Origin: Eukaryota sp. TZLM1-RC
Lineage: Eukaryota > Metamonada: BaSk clade
Assembly (NCBI GenBank): GCA_040285825.1
Contig: JAUPSS010000011.1
Coordinates: 879,658 to 943,657 of the forward strand
Reading direction: 5' to 3'
DNA length: 64,000 nt
Numbering within the stretch: the stretch's first letter is position 1; each line of letters starts with the position of its first letter. The notes under the pieces were generated by a model. It had not been told where the DNA came from. It saw only the letters and a program-made list of their open reading frames with translations, and searched no databases. The translations under genes and the position numbers were made by a program. This document shows positions 32,457 to 45,367 of the stretch, in pieces.

Positions 32457-33785
32457 CTATAAATCAACATCTAAAAAAACCATCTCTCCCAGAACAAAAA
32501 CACTAGATGCAACTCTCTGATAGTGAGATCCAAGAGAAAGCAAAGCATCAGAAACCATCTTCAACATCCCCTTAAAAATAGAAAACACAATTCTATTTTG
32601 CCAAAACAATCTGTTGAAATTTCTCCCAGTTCTTCTCTTGAGAATCAATTCAAAATCATCCAAACAACGTAAAGCAGTTGGTGCAAGAGAACCAAAAAGG
32701 GAAAACACAAATGGATACAAATTGTATTTTGCATGCTGTAGACTGGCCAATTTGGACAAAGGTTCATTGTATTTTTTGAGTTTGAAATTTTCAGCATTTG
32801 AAAGGGGATTATGAATTTCATAATTAACAAGCCTTTCATTTGAGGCATTACAAGGATCAACAGACATTACATCTACTAAAATGCAGATTCCATCTAATCC
32901 AGGTAATATAACATCACCTCTATTATTCTTATGAAAATCATCTTCAGCATCAAACAGATTTGACAACAGAGGTTCCAAGAAGGATTCAATTCTATGAGAT
33001 TTACACATACAATATAACTGGTCTCTCACAGCATCATGAATCTTGCTTCTAAAAGTAATAAAATGTTTACAATTTAACAAATGAGTAGTTGTAATTTCTC
33101 GAGAACATTTACAAATTAAATTATGAGGTAAATTATCAGGCCAGATAAAGGAACGAAATCTCATATTCAGAGTCCAAGCAGAATCGGATAAGAGAGTACC
33201 ATAATCTTGTGGAATTGTTGTTACTAAGGCAGAAGAAGTACTGTCACACATATCTTGTAAAAGATTTGCAAAAGCGGGATTCTTTTTCTTGGCCAAGCCA
33301 AGTCTAACATCAAAATCCAAGCTTTCAAAAATCTTTGACAATTTTTGTTGAAGCTTTTTACAGCAAAACTGTAAATTAAATAGAGATCGGTTTGGAATTT
33401 CTTGAATTGATTGAGGAAAACATTTGGTCCAAATTTGTGGCGGTAATTTTTCAAGTTCACAAGATAACTCATACAAATAGGGACTACAATTGGGGACTAA
33501 CAGATGAGAATCATCAGGAAATCTACGAGAAAATTCATAAATAAAATTTTTGCCACCACCCAAGAATGCTGAGTGACACAAAATTGAAGATTTAGTAAAT
33601 CCAATACCCCCCAAATTTGCTGAAGAAAATAAATGGCTTTTCAACATTCCTGGTTCTACATCCAATAAATCAGCAAAAAATTCTGTTCTCAATGAATTAA
33701 AAGAACGACAAAAATCTAATGCTATGGAAGGAGCACAAGATCTCAAAATGTGGGTTATTCTCCCAGTGTAGCAAATTTTAAGCAT
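32457..33785 (-). pseudogene. Family A frame: thumb to C-terminus (442 aa)
   Basis: Starts at MLKICYTGRITHILR and includes FLGGGKNFIYEFSRRFPDD, LAKKKNPAFANLL, CKCSREITTTHLLNC, RGDVILPGLDGICILVD (core G-D-x13-D kept), LFWQNRIVFSIFKGM and the DVDL end. Distinct substitutions (FELILKRRTG, SHYQRVASS) mark an older subfamily. Confidence 0.9.
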
Positions 33786-33792
33786 AAAAAAT

Positions 33793-34920
33793 TTAATATG
33801 CTTTTTCTATATCTAAAGAAGAAAAAATTGAATCAAGTTCAATTTTCATTTTTTCCAAAATAACTTGCAATTCATTCTGAATTTGAGGCACATTTCCTAA
33901 CCAACAACCAAGGAACTTAAAAGCATCACTACTATAATTAGTAAAAGGGACAATAGAATCGTTTATCACGAGGTCTTGAGCAGAAGAGCCAATCAGAAGG
34001 CATTTGCTGGCATTAAGATGAAGCCCAATATTTTCATATGAATCGGCAATTTCTTGAGCAACCAATTCTAGTAAATCAAATGAACCAATCAAGGATATAT
34101 CATCCATATAAGCAACTATTTTTATAGAAGGGTATTTTTGCTTAATGATATTTAAAGTTTTGTGAATAGCCAAACAAAACAATAATGGACCTAAAGGGTC
34201 ACCTTGCTTCACACCAGAAGATGATTTAAGAGCAAATGAATTAAAAATTAAATCTGATTCTTTACCATAAAAATGGTAGAAAAAACTCGATAGCTCAGGA
34301 AAATCAGATTTAATAACTTCAAAAATTGCTTCTCGCTTTACATTAAAAGCATTTTTAAAGTCGAGATTAAAAATAAAATTATTTTCCTCTGCATTAAAAA
34401 AGGTATCAGAGGCAATAGCAGCAACAGAAGCACCATCAATTGTTTTCATTCCAAATTGATGAGGATTCAAAAATGTAGAGGCTTTGTCTTTGACACGATC
34501 GAAGACAATTGATGCCAACAAACGAGAAAGAGATTCACCAACAGCAATTGGGCGTATTCCATCAGGTTTGATTCCGTTTCCAGGCTTTACTAAAGCAATC
34601 AGACGTGCTGCGAGCAATTCAAATGGAGGATTTATTTTCAAAACAATTAATTGTTGAAAATAGTGGGCTAGATCGTCAGCAATTTCGGGAGCACTGGAAC
34701 ACGCTATTTTTAACAGATCAAAAGAAATTCCAGATGGGCCTGCTGCTTTCCCCTTTGGCAATTTTTGAATAGCTTTAAGAACTTCAATTGCAGTAATAGG
34801 ATTTTCAATCCAAAAAGGACACACTTCAGGCTTGCTGCACTTGAAATTTTCTTGAGGATGCAACTTTTGAAGTTTTTCAAGGGTATCAGAGTTTGCATCA
34901 GCCAAAGAAGAGGAAAACAA
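33793..34920 (-). pseudogene. Family A frame: RT domain (375 aa)
   Basis: MFSSSLADANSDTL, LHPQENFKCSKPEVCPFWIEN, KLPKGKAAGPSG, RPIAVGESLSRLL, NLDFKNAFN-VKRE (one Ser lost), SSFFYHFYGKESD, GVKQGDPLGPLLF, YMDD and FLGCWLG in a single frame. This copy has six A at the site where other copies have seven, so the RT reads through. Confidence 0.91.
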
Positions 34921-35512
34921 AGACTGCTTTGCGGTACAATTTTCGGCAAATTTTTGATTTTACAATTTTTCTATTTCCAAATTTTTTCTTAAAACAATTT
35001 TTGTTTTTTCTAGCAAAATATTTCCAGAAGGATGAAATATTTCACTTATTATTTTTCAATTCAGAAGTAAAATTTCTCATTTCCATTGAGAAGGGGATTG
35101 TGCTGGCGGGACTTATTTCTACTGGGATCCGGATCGGGGGTCTTACGGTATCAACGGCTTTACAATTCGTACAAAACAGAAGTTTTCGACCATTTCGTGA
35201 ATCTGCAACATCTTTTTTGCAAAATGGACAACAAAAATTACTGTTTTCAGAAGGGGAAGAAGAGGGAACACTAGAAGCATTTAACTGTTGATCGTCAGAA
35301 ACATTATTTTCAGCACCTTTCACAACGGCAACAGCTGGAACAGAACATTTGAGAATTTGTTGAGCAGATTTAAATTCAAATTCTCTTTTTTGTTTCTCAG
35401 GGCACGTTCTCGAATTATGACCACTGATACCACAAATCGAACATTTTTTTAGAACCTTTTAATGGCAGTGGTTTCATTTTTTTCAGTTCTTTCAATTTTG
35501 TCAATTTTTGAG

Positions 35513-35809
35513 TTAAAAGTAGAAATAGACTTTTTGACTTTTTGCAGTTTCAGCTGGAGAAAACAAATTTCGAGAAACGGAGTTGTTAATAGAACGCGCA
35601 ACAGAACGCAAGGAACGTAATGGTGGTTTTTCTGTGTTTTTTCTGGTACAATGATCAGTTTTTGAATGAAAATTTTTTTGAGATGAATTTCGAGCATAGC
35701 TTGTATTGTGGGGAGAGTGGGGAAGTGGAATGGATGAGCTTGATCTGACTGGTAGAATCTTTGCTTGGGCGTTCCAATCAGTATCAGAGTCACTATCAGC
35801 CAAAGGCAT
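35513..35809 (-). pseudogene. Family A N-terminus
   Basis: Starts at the ATG complementing 35807-35809: MPLADSDSDTDWNAQAKILP, then a Ser/Pro-rich and basic region (SLRSVARSINNSVSRNLFSP). It is shifted at a T run near 35530. The CCHC knuckle follows in another frame near 35410-35445. It is low-complexity, probably disordered, with no recognised domain. Confidence 0.85.
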
Positions 35810-35892
35810 CGTTTTGACAGAGAAACAGTACGACTTTGACGCCTTGACAGAAAGTGAAATATGAAAGGGTTGACTAAGGGAGGGAGAAAAAA

Positions 35893-37410
35893 AACGATTC
35901 TATTGTCCCTTTTACTAATTATAGTAGTGATGCTTTTAAGTTCCTTGGTTGTTGGTTAGGAAATGTGCCTCAAATTCAGAATGAATTGCAAGTTATTTTG
36001 GAAAAAATGAAAATTGAACTTGATTCAATTTCTTCTTTAGATATAGAAAAGCATATTAAATTTTTCATGCTTAAAATTTGCTACACTGGGAGAATAACCC
36101 ACATTTTGAGATCTTGTGCTCCTTCCATAGCATTAGATTTTTTTCGTTCTTTTAATTCATTGAGAACAGAATTTTTTGCTGATTTATTGGATGTAGAACC
36201 AGGAATGTTGAAAAGCCATTTATTTTCTTCCAGCAAATTTGGGTGGTATTGGTTTTACTAAATCTTCAATTTTGTGTCAATCAGCATTCTTGGGTGGTGG
36301 CAAAAATTTTATTTATGAATTTTCTCGTAGATTTCCTGATGATTCTCATCTGTTAGTCCCCAATTGTGTCCCTATTTGTATGAGTTATCTTGTGAACTTG
36401 AAAAATTACCGCCACAAATTTGGACCAAATGTTTTCCTCAATCAATTCAAGAAATTCCAAACCGATCTCTATTTAATTTACAGTTTTGCTGTAAAAAGCT
36501 TCAACAAAAATTGTCAAAGATTTTTGAAAGCTTGGATTTTGATGTTAGACTTGGCTTGGCCAAGAAAAAGAATCCCGCTTTTGCAAATCTTTTACAAGAT
36601 ATGTGTGACAGTACTTCTTCTGCCTTAGTAACAACAATTCCACAAGTTTATGGTACTCTCTTATCCGATTCTGCTTGGACTCTGAATATGAGATTTCGTT
36701 CCTTTATCTGGCCTGATAATTTACCTCATAATTTAATTTGTAAATGTTCTCGAGAAATTACAACTACTCATTTGTTAAATTGTAAACATTTTATTACTTT
36801 TAGAAGCAAGGTTCATGATGCTGTAAGAGACCAGTTATATTGTATGTGTAAATCTCATAGAATTGAATCCTTCTTGGAACCTTTGTTGTCAAATCTGTTT
36901 GATGCTGAAAATGATTTTCATAAGAATAATAGAGGTGATGTCATATTACCTGGATTAGATGGAAGCTTCATTTTATTGGATGTAATGTCTGTTGATCCTT
37001 GTAATGCCTCAAATGAAAGGCTTGTTAATTCTGAAATTCATAATCCCCTTTCAAATGCTGAAAATTTTAAATTCAAAAAATACAATGAACCTTTGTCCAA
37101 ATTGGCCAGTCTACAGCATGCAAAATACAATTTGTATCCATTTGTATTTTCCCTTTTTGGTTCACTTGCACCAACTGCTTTACGTTTTTTGGATGATTTT
37201 GAAATGATTGTAAAGAGAAGAACTGGCAGAAATTTCAACAGATTGTTTTGGCAAAATAGAATTGTGTTTTCTATTTTTAAGGGGATGTTGAAGATGGTTT
37301 CTGATGCTTTGCTTTCTCTTGGATCTCACTATGAGAGAGTTGCATCTAGTGTTTTTGTTTTGGGAGAGATGGATTTTTTAGATGTTGATTTATAGGTTTA
37401 GAATAAAATT
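35893..37410 (+). mobile_element. Family A copy, plus strand, tail lost
   Basis: Starts at aacgattcta inside DLVINDSIV and runs to the A 3' UTR, where it joins another A segment at 37411. Frames 35965-36261, 36239-36628 and 36364-37395. The last, 343 residues, gives an intact RLE half from LPPQIWTKCFPQS to DVDL. Confidence 0.9.
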
Positions 37411-38330
37411 TTGATCGGATTTTGATGTTAGGCTTGGCTTGGCCAAGAAAAAGAATCCCGCTTTTGCAAATCTTTTACAAGATATGTGTGACAGTACTTC
37501 TTCTGCCTTAGTAACAACAATTCCACAAGTTTATGGTACTCTCTTATCCGATTCTGCTTGGACTCTGAATATGAGATTTCGTTCCTTTATCTGGCCTGAT
37601 AATTTACCTCATAATTTAATTTGTAAATGTTCTCGAGAAATTACAACTACTCATTTGTTAAATTGTAAACATTTTATTACTTTTAGAAGCAAGGTTCATG
37701 ATGCTGTAAGAGACCAGTTATATTGTATGTGTAAATCTCATAGAATTGAATCCTTCTTGGAACCTCTGTTGTCAAATCTGTTTGATGCTGAAAATGATTT
37801 TCATAAGAATAATAGAGGTGATGTCATATTACCTGGATTAGATGGAAGCTTTATTTTATTGGATGTAATGTCTGTTGATCCTTGTAATGCCTCAAATGAA
37901 AGGCTTGTTAATTCTGAAATTCATAATCCCCTTTCAAATGCTGAAAATTTTAAATTCAAAAAATACAATGAACCTTTGTCCAAATTGGCCAGTCTACAGC
38001 ATGCAAAATACAATTTGTATCCATTTGTATTTTCCCTTTTTGGTTCACTTGCACCAACTGCTTTTCGTTTTTTGGATGATTTTGAAATGATTGTAAAGAG
38101 AAGAACTGGCAGAAATTTCAACAGATTGTTTTGGCAAAATAGAATAGTGTTTTCTATTTTTAAGGGGATGTTGAAGATGGTTTCTGATGCTTTGCTTTCT
38201 CTTGGATCTCACTATGAGAGAGTTGCATCTAGTGTTTTTGTTTTGGGAGAGATGGATTTTTTGGATGTTGATTTATAGGTTTAGAATAAAATTAAAAAAA
38301 AAGAATAAAATTAAATTTTTTTAAAAAAAA
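37411..38330 (+). mobile_element. Second family A 3' segment in tandem
   Basis: Begins at the FDVRLGLAKKKNPAFANLL region directly after the preceding A end and runs to a compound tail in which the AATAAA motif occurs twice. Frame 37439-38278 is open through CKCSREITTTHLLNC and RGDVILPGLDGSFILLD to DVDL. The right end abuts B at aaatgcct (38329-38336), matching the octamer at 27965-27972. Confidence 0.9.
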
Positions 38331-38467
38331 ATGCCTGAAGGACCAGCAGCTTTTCCTTTTGGTAATTTAGCAACGGCATTCAATACTTCTTGAGCCTGAA
38401 ATGGATTTTCGAGCCAATCTTGACAAATAGAAGGCTTACTGGGGCAAAAATGTTCAGTTGGATGAAG
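38331..38467 (-). mobile_element. Family B fragment, start of RT region
   Basis: Minus-strand B (HFCPSKPSIC, LENPFQAQEVLNAVAKLPKG), continuing upstream of 27696-27968 once the A cluster is removed. A TGG to TGA-type change lies at the Trp before LENPF (agccaatcttga). The right edge is the TSD gttggatgaag (38457-38467). Confidence 0.88.
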
Positions 38468-39562
38468 CAAAAATAAAAAAGTTGGATTCACCAAATCTTC
38501 GATTCTGTGTAAAGCAGCATTTTTGGGAGGTGGTAAAAATTTTGTTTTTGAATTTTTCCAAAGGTTCCCTTTTGATGTTCATCTGATCAATGGTGAATCA
38601 AATTTTTACTTGAATCAACTGCAATTTGAATTAGAAAATTTGCCTAGTGATATCTGGATTCAGTGTTTTCCTCAAAATGTTCAAGAAATTCCCACTCGAT
38701 CACTTCCAAATTTACGTTTTTGCTTGAAAAAGCTTCAGCACCATCTGGTTAAATTATATGAAGGCTTGGATTATGAAGTAAGACTTGGCTTGGCCAAAAC
38801 TAAAAATCCCGCTTTCGGTAATTTTTTTAAAGGATATTTGTGATAGTTCTGCTGCTGCTTTAGTAACTCAAGTTCCCTCTGTTTATGGACTTTTGTTAAA
38901 AAGACAATGAATGGCTTCTAAACATGCGTTTTCGTTGTTTTTGTGGCCAAACAATTTGCCCAATCATTTAACTTGTAAATGTGGTAAACCTCTTTTGTTT
39001 ACTCATCTTTTGAACTGTAAACATTTCATTACGTTTAGAAGCAAAGTGCATAATAACGTCAGGGACCAAATTTATGTAATGTGCAAATCATATCGTGTAG
39101 ATTCCTTTTTAGAACCGCTGTTATCAAAATTAATTCTTGATGATCCCAATATTGATAGTACGCGTTACAACAGAGCTTCTATGGGTCTGACTAGAGGTGA
39201 TCTAGTTGTTCCTGGTTTAAATGGTAGTTTTACTATTTTGGACGCCATGTCTATTGACCCTTGTAATTCCTCTAACGAACATTTCATTAACTCGGATGTA
39301 AATAATCCTCTTCTTGCAGGCGAAAAATATAAAATTGCTAAATATGCGAAACCCATTTCCTCGGTTAATGAAAATTCTCATGCCCAATATAATTTATGTC
39401 CATTTGTTTTTTCTTTGCTTGGATCTCTAGGTAAGGCTGCTATGGCTTTCCTTGAGGATTTTGTTGTAGTTGTAAAGGAAAGAACTGGAAGAATTTTCAA
39501 TAGTGTTTACTGGAAAAACTTTTTTAAAAAACTGGAATATTTATTGAGATAAAAATAACCAT

Positions 39563-40114
39563 CTAGAATTCAATATCCTCCAAACAAGCGTCACTATTAC
39601 TGAACCTACTCAAGGCATTACGTTCATATTCTACACCAATAGCTAAAAGTGCCTTTGAAATCATTGTTGGAATGGACTTGAAAATGCAAAAAACAATTCT
39701 ATTTAACCAGAAAGTGGAGTTCATTGTTTTACCAGACCTATTCAGTAACACTTTTTTAAAATTTTCCAAAAAGTGCAAGCCTGAAGGTCCAATATTGCCA
39801 AAAAGAGAAATTGCAAACGGCACAAACTGATATTTCACATGTTCCACTCTACCTAACTGTGCCAAAGGTTCTTCATATTTTTTTATCTTCTTTTTTTCGG
39901 CGTTAGATAACGGCGAGTCAGCGGAATACACTAAACGAGCAGCAGAATTTTTGCAAACATCCACTGAGACAACGTCTACAACATTGAGAACACCATCGAT
40001 CCCTGGAGCTACTAAATCTGCCCTTCTTTTACCAAAGGAATCATCAGTTTGATCTGAAGACAGCTTACGTACTAGTGGCTCAATAAATGCCTCTATATTG
40101 AAACTTTTGCACAT
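39563..40114 (-). pseudogene. Family C RLE domain, C-terminal 183 residues
   Basis: MCKSFNIEAFIEPLVRKLSS, the core RADLVAPGIDGVLNVVD (A-D-x13-D), VVSVDVCKNSA, FLENFKKVLLNRSGKTMNST, FWLNRIVFCIFKSI and the end CLEDIEF. The upstream part (LLNDHQWTTAMRLRCFLWPC) is in 40217-40402, after a nonsense change in the CCHC region near 40215. Confidence 0.9.
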
Positions 40115-40404
40115 GGCATATAATTGATCACGAACTGAGTCATGAACAAGTGAGCGATAAGTTATGAAATACTTACAGTTTAAAATATGGGAAAGCGTAA
40201 CAACACTCTTGCAGCGTCAAATTAAATCATTTGGCAATGAACAAGGCCATAGAAAACATCTCAATCTCATTGCAGTGGTCCATTGGTGATCATTAAGTAG
40301 AACGCCGTAAATGTTGGGAATGTGGGAGATTAAGCAACTTGAGCAACTGTCTTCAAGATCAATCAAAAAGTTTGCAAAAACGTGATTTTTTTCCTTAGCC
40401 AAGC

Positions 40405-43343
40405 ATTTTGTTCCAGCTGTTGCCGTTGTGAATGGTGCTGAAAATAATGTTTCTGACGATCAACAGTTAAATGCTTCTAGTGTTCCCTCTTCTTCCCCTT
40501 CTGAAAACAGTAATTTTTGTTGTCCATTTTGCAAAAAAGATGTTGCAGATTCACGAAATGGTCGAAAACTTCTGTTTTGTACGAATTGTAAAGCCGTTGA
40601 TACCGTAAGACCCCCGATCCGGATCCCAGTAGAAATAAGTCCCGCCAGCACAATCCCCTTCTCAATGGAAATGAGAAATTTTACTTCTGAATTGAAAAAT
40701 AATAAGTGGAATATTTCATCCTTCTGGAAATATTTTGCTAGAAAAACAAAAATTGTTTTAAGAAAAAATTTGGAAATAGAAAATTGTAAAATCAAAAATT
40801 TGCCGAAAATTGTGCTTACGTGGTCGTTATGGTGCCGCAAAGCAGTCTTTGTTTTCCTCTTCTTTGGCTGATGTAAACTCTGATACCCTTGAAAAACTCC
40901 AAAAGTTGCATCCTCAAGAAAATTTCAAGTGCAGCAAGCCTGAAGTGTGTCCTTTTTGGATTGAAAATCCTATTACTGCAATTGAGGTTCTTAAAGCTAT
41001 TCAAAAATTACCTAAGGGGAAAGCAGCAGGCCCATCTGGAATTTCTTTTGATCTCTTAAAAATAGCGTGTTCCAGTGCTCCCGAAATTGCTGATGATCTA
41101 GCCCACTATTTTCAACAATTAATTGTTTTGAAAATAAATCCTCCTTTGAATTGCTCGCAGCACGTCTGATTGCTTTAGTAAAGCCTGGAAACGGAATCAA
41201 ACCTGATGGAATACGCCCAATTGCTGTTGGTGAATCTCTTTCTCGTTTGCTGGCATCAATTGTCTTCGATCGTGTCAAAGACAAAGCTTCTACATTTTTA
41301 AATCCTCATCAATTTGGAATCAAAACAATTGATGGTGCTTCTGTTGCTGCTATTGCCTCTGATACCTTTTTTAATGCAGAGGAAAATAATTTTATTTTTA
41401 ATCTCGACTTTAAAAATGCTTTTAATTCTGTAAAGCGAGAAGCAATTTTTGAAGTTATTAAATCTGATTTTCCTGAGCTATCGAGTTTTTTTCTACCATT
41501 TTTATGGTAAAGAATCAGATTTAATTTTTAATTCATTTGGTCTTAAATCATCTTCTGGTGTGAAGCAAGGTGATCCTTTAGGTCCATTATTGTTTTGTTT
41601 AGCTATTCACAAAACTTTAAATATCATTAAGCAAAAATACCCTTCCATAAAAATAGTTGCTTATATGGATGATATATCCTTGATTGGTTCATTTGATTTA
41701 CTAGAATTGGTTGCTCAAGAAATTGCCGATTTATATGAAAATATTGGGCTTCATCTTAATGCCAGCAAATGCCTTCTGATTGGCTCTTCTGCTCAAGACC
41801 TCGTGATAAACGATTCTATTGTCCCTTTTACTAATTATAGTAGTGATGCTTTTTAAGTTCCTTGGTTGTTGGTTAGGAAATGTGCCTCAAATTCAGAATG
41901 AATTGCAAGTTATTTTGGAAAAAATGAAAATTGAACTTGATTCAATTTCTTCTTTAGATATAGAAAAGCATATTAAATTTTTTTATGCTTAAAATTTGCT
42001 ACACTGGGAGAATAACCCACATTTTGAGATCTTGTGCTCCTTCCATAGCATTAGATTTTTGTCGTTCTTTTAATTCATTGAGAACAGAATTTTTTGCTGA
42101 TTTATTGGATGTAGAACCAGGAATGTTGAAAAGCCATTTATTTTCTTCAGCAAATTTGGGGGTATTGGATTTACTAAATCTTCAATTTTGTGTCAATCAG
42201 CATTCTTGGGTGGTGGCAAAATTTTATTTATGAATTTTCTCGTAGATTTCCTGATGATTCTCATCTGTTAGTCCCCAATTGTAGTCCCTATTTGTATGAG
42301 TTATCTTGTGAACTTGAAAAATTACCGCCACAAATTTGGACCAAATGCTTTCCTCAATCAATTCAAGAAATTCCAAACCGATCTCTATTTAATTTACAGT
42401 TTTGCTGTAAAAGCTTCAACAAAAATTGTCAAAGATTTTTGAAAGCTTGGATTTTGATGTTAGACTTGGCTTGGCCAAGAAAAAGAATCCCGCTTTTGCA
42501 AATCTTTTTACAAGATATGTGTGACAGTACTTCTTCTGCCTTAGTAACAACAATTCCACAAGTATATGGTACTCTCTTATCCGATTCTGCTTGGACTCTG
42601 AATATGAGATTTCGTTCCTTTATCTGGCCTGATAATTTACCTCATAATTTAATTTGTAAATGTTCTCGAGAAATTACAACTACTCATTTGTTAAATTGTA
42701 AACATTTTATTACTTTTAGAAGCAAGGTTCATGATGCTGTAAGAGACCAGTTATATTGTATGTGTAAATCTCATAGAATTGAATCCTTCTTGGAACCTTT
42801 GTTGTCAAATCTGTTTGATGCTGAAAATGATTTTCATAAGAATAATAGAGGTGATGTCATATTACCTGGATTAGATGGAAGCTTCATTTTTATTGGATGT
42901 AATGTCTGTTGATCCTGGTAATGCCTCAAATGAAAGGCTTGTTAATTCTGAAATTCATAATCCCCTTTCAAATGCTGAAAATTTTAAATTCAAAAAATAC
43001 AATGAACCTTTGTCCAAATTGGCCAGTCTACAGCATGCAAAATACAATTTGTATCCATTTGTATTTTCCCTTTTTGGTTCACTTGCACCAACTGCTTTAC
43101 GTTTTTTGGATGATTTTGAAATGATTGTAAAGAGAAGAACTGGCAGAAATTTCAACAGATTGTTTTGGCAAAATAGAATTGTGTTTTCTATTTTTAAGGG
43201 GATGTTGAAGATGGTTTCTGATGCTTTGCTTTCTCTTGGATCTCACTATGAGAGAGTTGCATCTAGTGTTTTTGTTTTGGGAGAGATGGACTTTTTAGAT
43301 GTTGATTTATAGGTTTAGAATAAAATTAAATTTTAAAAAAAAA
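40405..43343 (+). mobile_element. Family A insertion in C, 10-bp TSD
   Basis: TSD ttagccaagc at 40395-40404 and 43344-43353. 5'-truncated between the two zinc fingers (VPAVAVVNGAENN). The C2C2 finger, RT and RLE are all there, but in at least six frames (40428-40871, 40810-41169, 41151-41510, 41449-41856, 41985-42233, 42190-42912, 42875-43312), nearly all shifted in A/T runs. Confidence 0.93.
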
Positions 43344-43801
43344 TTAGCCAAGCTAAGACGTACAATATAATCCAAGTTTTCTAATACTTTCAAAATTTTT
43401 TTCTGCAATTTTGCAAAAGTCAATGGTAAGGAGAGCAAGCTTCTTGAAGGAATTTCCACAATATCAGAGGGGAAACATTTAGCCCAAATATTGGGTGAAA
43501 GAGTTTCAATTTCCTGTTGCAAAGAAATAAGATAGGAGCTGCCACAATTTTCAATGAGATGAATTTTTTCAGGAAAACGATTCACAAATTCATAAATAAA
43601 ATTCTTTCCACCTCCAATAAAAGCAGCTTTACAAAGGTAGCTTGATTCATGAAAATCAACACCACCAAAATTTGTACCACAAAAAATGTGGCTTCGTAAC
43701 TGAGATGCATCAATTTCCAATAATTTTGCTAAAAAATTAGTTCTTTGTTCATTAAAAATGCGACAGAACTCCAAGGAAATTGATGGTGATGTTGATCTCA
43801 A
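43307..43801 (-). pseudogene. Family C thumb and linker (unit one)
   Basis: RSTSPSISLEFCRIFNEQRT, AKLLEIDASQLRSHIFCG, SSYLCKAAFIGGGKNFIYEF, IPSRSLLSLPLTFAKLQKKI and DYIVRLSLA. A second copy is 45443-45931, which extends upstream to MTQFGNELESIENLNIEKHL and is shifted near 45493. Confidence 0.88.
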
Positions 43802-43917
43802 AATATGAGTAAATTTTCCAGAATAACAGATTTTGAGGAAAAGAATTTCAAATGTTTCTCAATATTTAAATTTTCTATTGATTCTAATTCATTTCCAAAT
43901 TGAGTCAACAGAGTCGA

Positions 43918-45367
43918 ATGAATTGCAAGTCATTTTGGAAAAAATGAAAATTGAACTTGATTCAATTTCTTCTTTAGATATAGAAAAGCATATTAAATTT
44001 TTTTATGCTTAAAATTTGCTACACTGGGAGAATAACCCACATTTTGAGATCTTGTGCTCCTTCCATAGCATTAGATTTTTGTCGTTCTTTTTAATTCATT
44101 GAGAACAGAATTTTTTTGCTGATTTATTGGATGTAGAACCAGGAATGTTGAAAAGCCATTTATTTTCTTCAGCAAATTTGGGGGGGTATTGGATTTACTA
44201 AATCTTCAATTTTGTGTCAATCAGCATTCTTGGGTGGTGGCAAAAATTTTATTTATGAATTTTCTCGTAGATTTCCTGATGATTCTCATCTGTTAGTCCC
44301 CAATTGTAGTCCCTATTTGTATGAGTTATCTTGTGAACTTGAAAAATTACCGCCACAAATTTGGACCAAATGCTTTCCTCAATCAATTCAAGAAATTCCA
44401 AACCGATCTCTATTTAATTTACAGTTTTGCTGTAAAAAGCTTCAACAAAAATTGTCAAAGATTTTTGAAAGCTTGGATTTTGATGTTAGACTTGGCTTGG
44501 CCAAGAAAAAGAATCCCGCTTTTGCAAATCTTTTTACAAGATATGTGTGACAGTACTTCTTCTGCCTTAGTAACAACAATTCCACAAGTATATGGTACTC
44601 TCTTATCCGATTCTGCTTGGACTCTGAATATGAGATTTCGTTCCTTTATCTGGCCTGATAATTTACCTCATAATTTAATTTGTAAATGTTCTCGAGAAAT
44701 TACAACTACTCATTTGTTAAATTGTAAACATTTTATTACTTTTTAGAAGCAAGGTTCATGATGCTGTAAGAGACCAGTTATATTGTATGTGTAAATCTCA
44801 TAGAATTGAATCCTTCTTGGAACCTTTGTTGTCAAATCTGTTTGATGCTGAAAATGATTTTCATAAGAATAATAGAGGTGATGTCATATTACCTGGATTA
44901 GATGGAAGCTTCATTTTATTGGATGTAATGTCTGTTGATCCTGGTAATGCCTCAAATGAAAGGCTTGTTAATTCTGAAATTCATAATCCCCTTTCAAATG
45001 CTGAAAATTTTAAATTCAAAAAATACAATGAACCTTTGTCCAAATTGGCCAGTCTACAGCATGCAAAATACAATTTGTATCCATTTGTATTTTCCCTTTT
45101 GGTTCACTTGCACCAACTGCTTTACGTTTTTGGATGATTTTGAAATGATTGTAAAGAGAAGAACTGGCAGAAATTTCAACAGATTGTTTTGGCAAAATAG
45201 AATTGTGTTTTCTATTTTTAAGGGGATGTTGAAGATGGTTTCTGATGCTTTGCTTTCTCTTGGATCTCACTATGAGAGAGTTGCATCTAGTGTTTTTGTT
45301 TTGGGAGAGATGGACTTTTTAGATGTTGATTTATAGGTTTAGAATAAAATTAAATTTTAAAAAAAAA
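43918..45367 (+). mobile_element. Family A insertion in C (unit one)
   Basis: 5'-truncated at NELQVILEKMK; its left flank is cagagtcga (43909-43917). Carries thumb and RLE in several frames (44212-44550, 44321-44746, 44787-45137, 44935-45336). A Cys to Gly change (VDPGNAS) is shared with 42875-43312 and 45941-47388, linking these copies as a subfamily. Confidence 0.9.

Larger units (their letters stand above)
32423..35889 (-). mobile_element. Most complete family A element (3.47 kb)
   Basis: Minus strand from a 5' leader (35810-35889) and ATG (35807-35809) through both fingers, RT and RLE to a DVDL end and tail at 32423. Its 5' flank is A(+) aacgattcta (35893-35902) and its 3' flank is E, so the ends do not share a TSD. 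Lesions: an extra T near 35448, the 20-bp deletion at 34937, a three-base loss in NAFN(S)VKRE and shifts near 33800. Confidence 0.94.

Noticed and set aside
38468-38480. Separate small element at the 5' edge of B (A-rich 13 bases)
   Set aside because: Too short to assign; it may be non-templated bases or a leftover tail.
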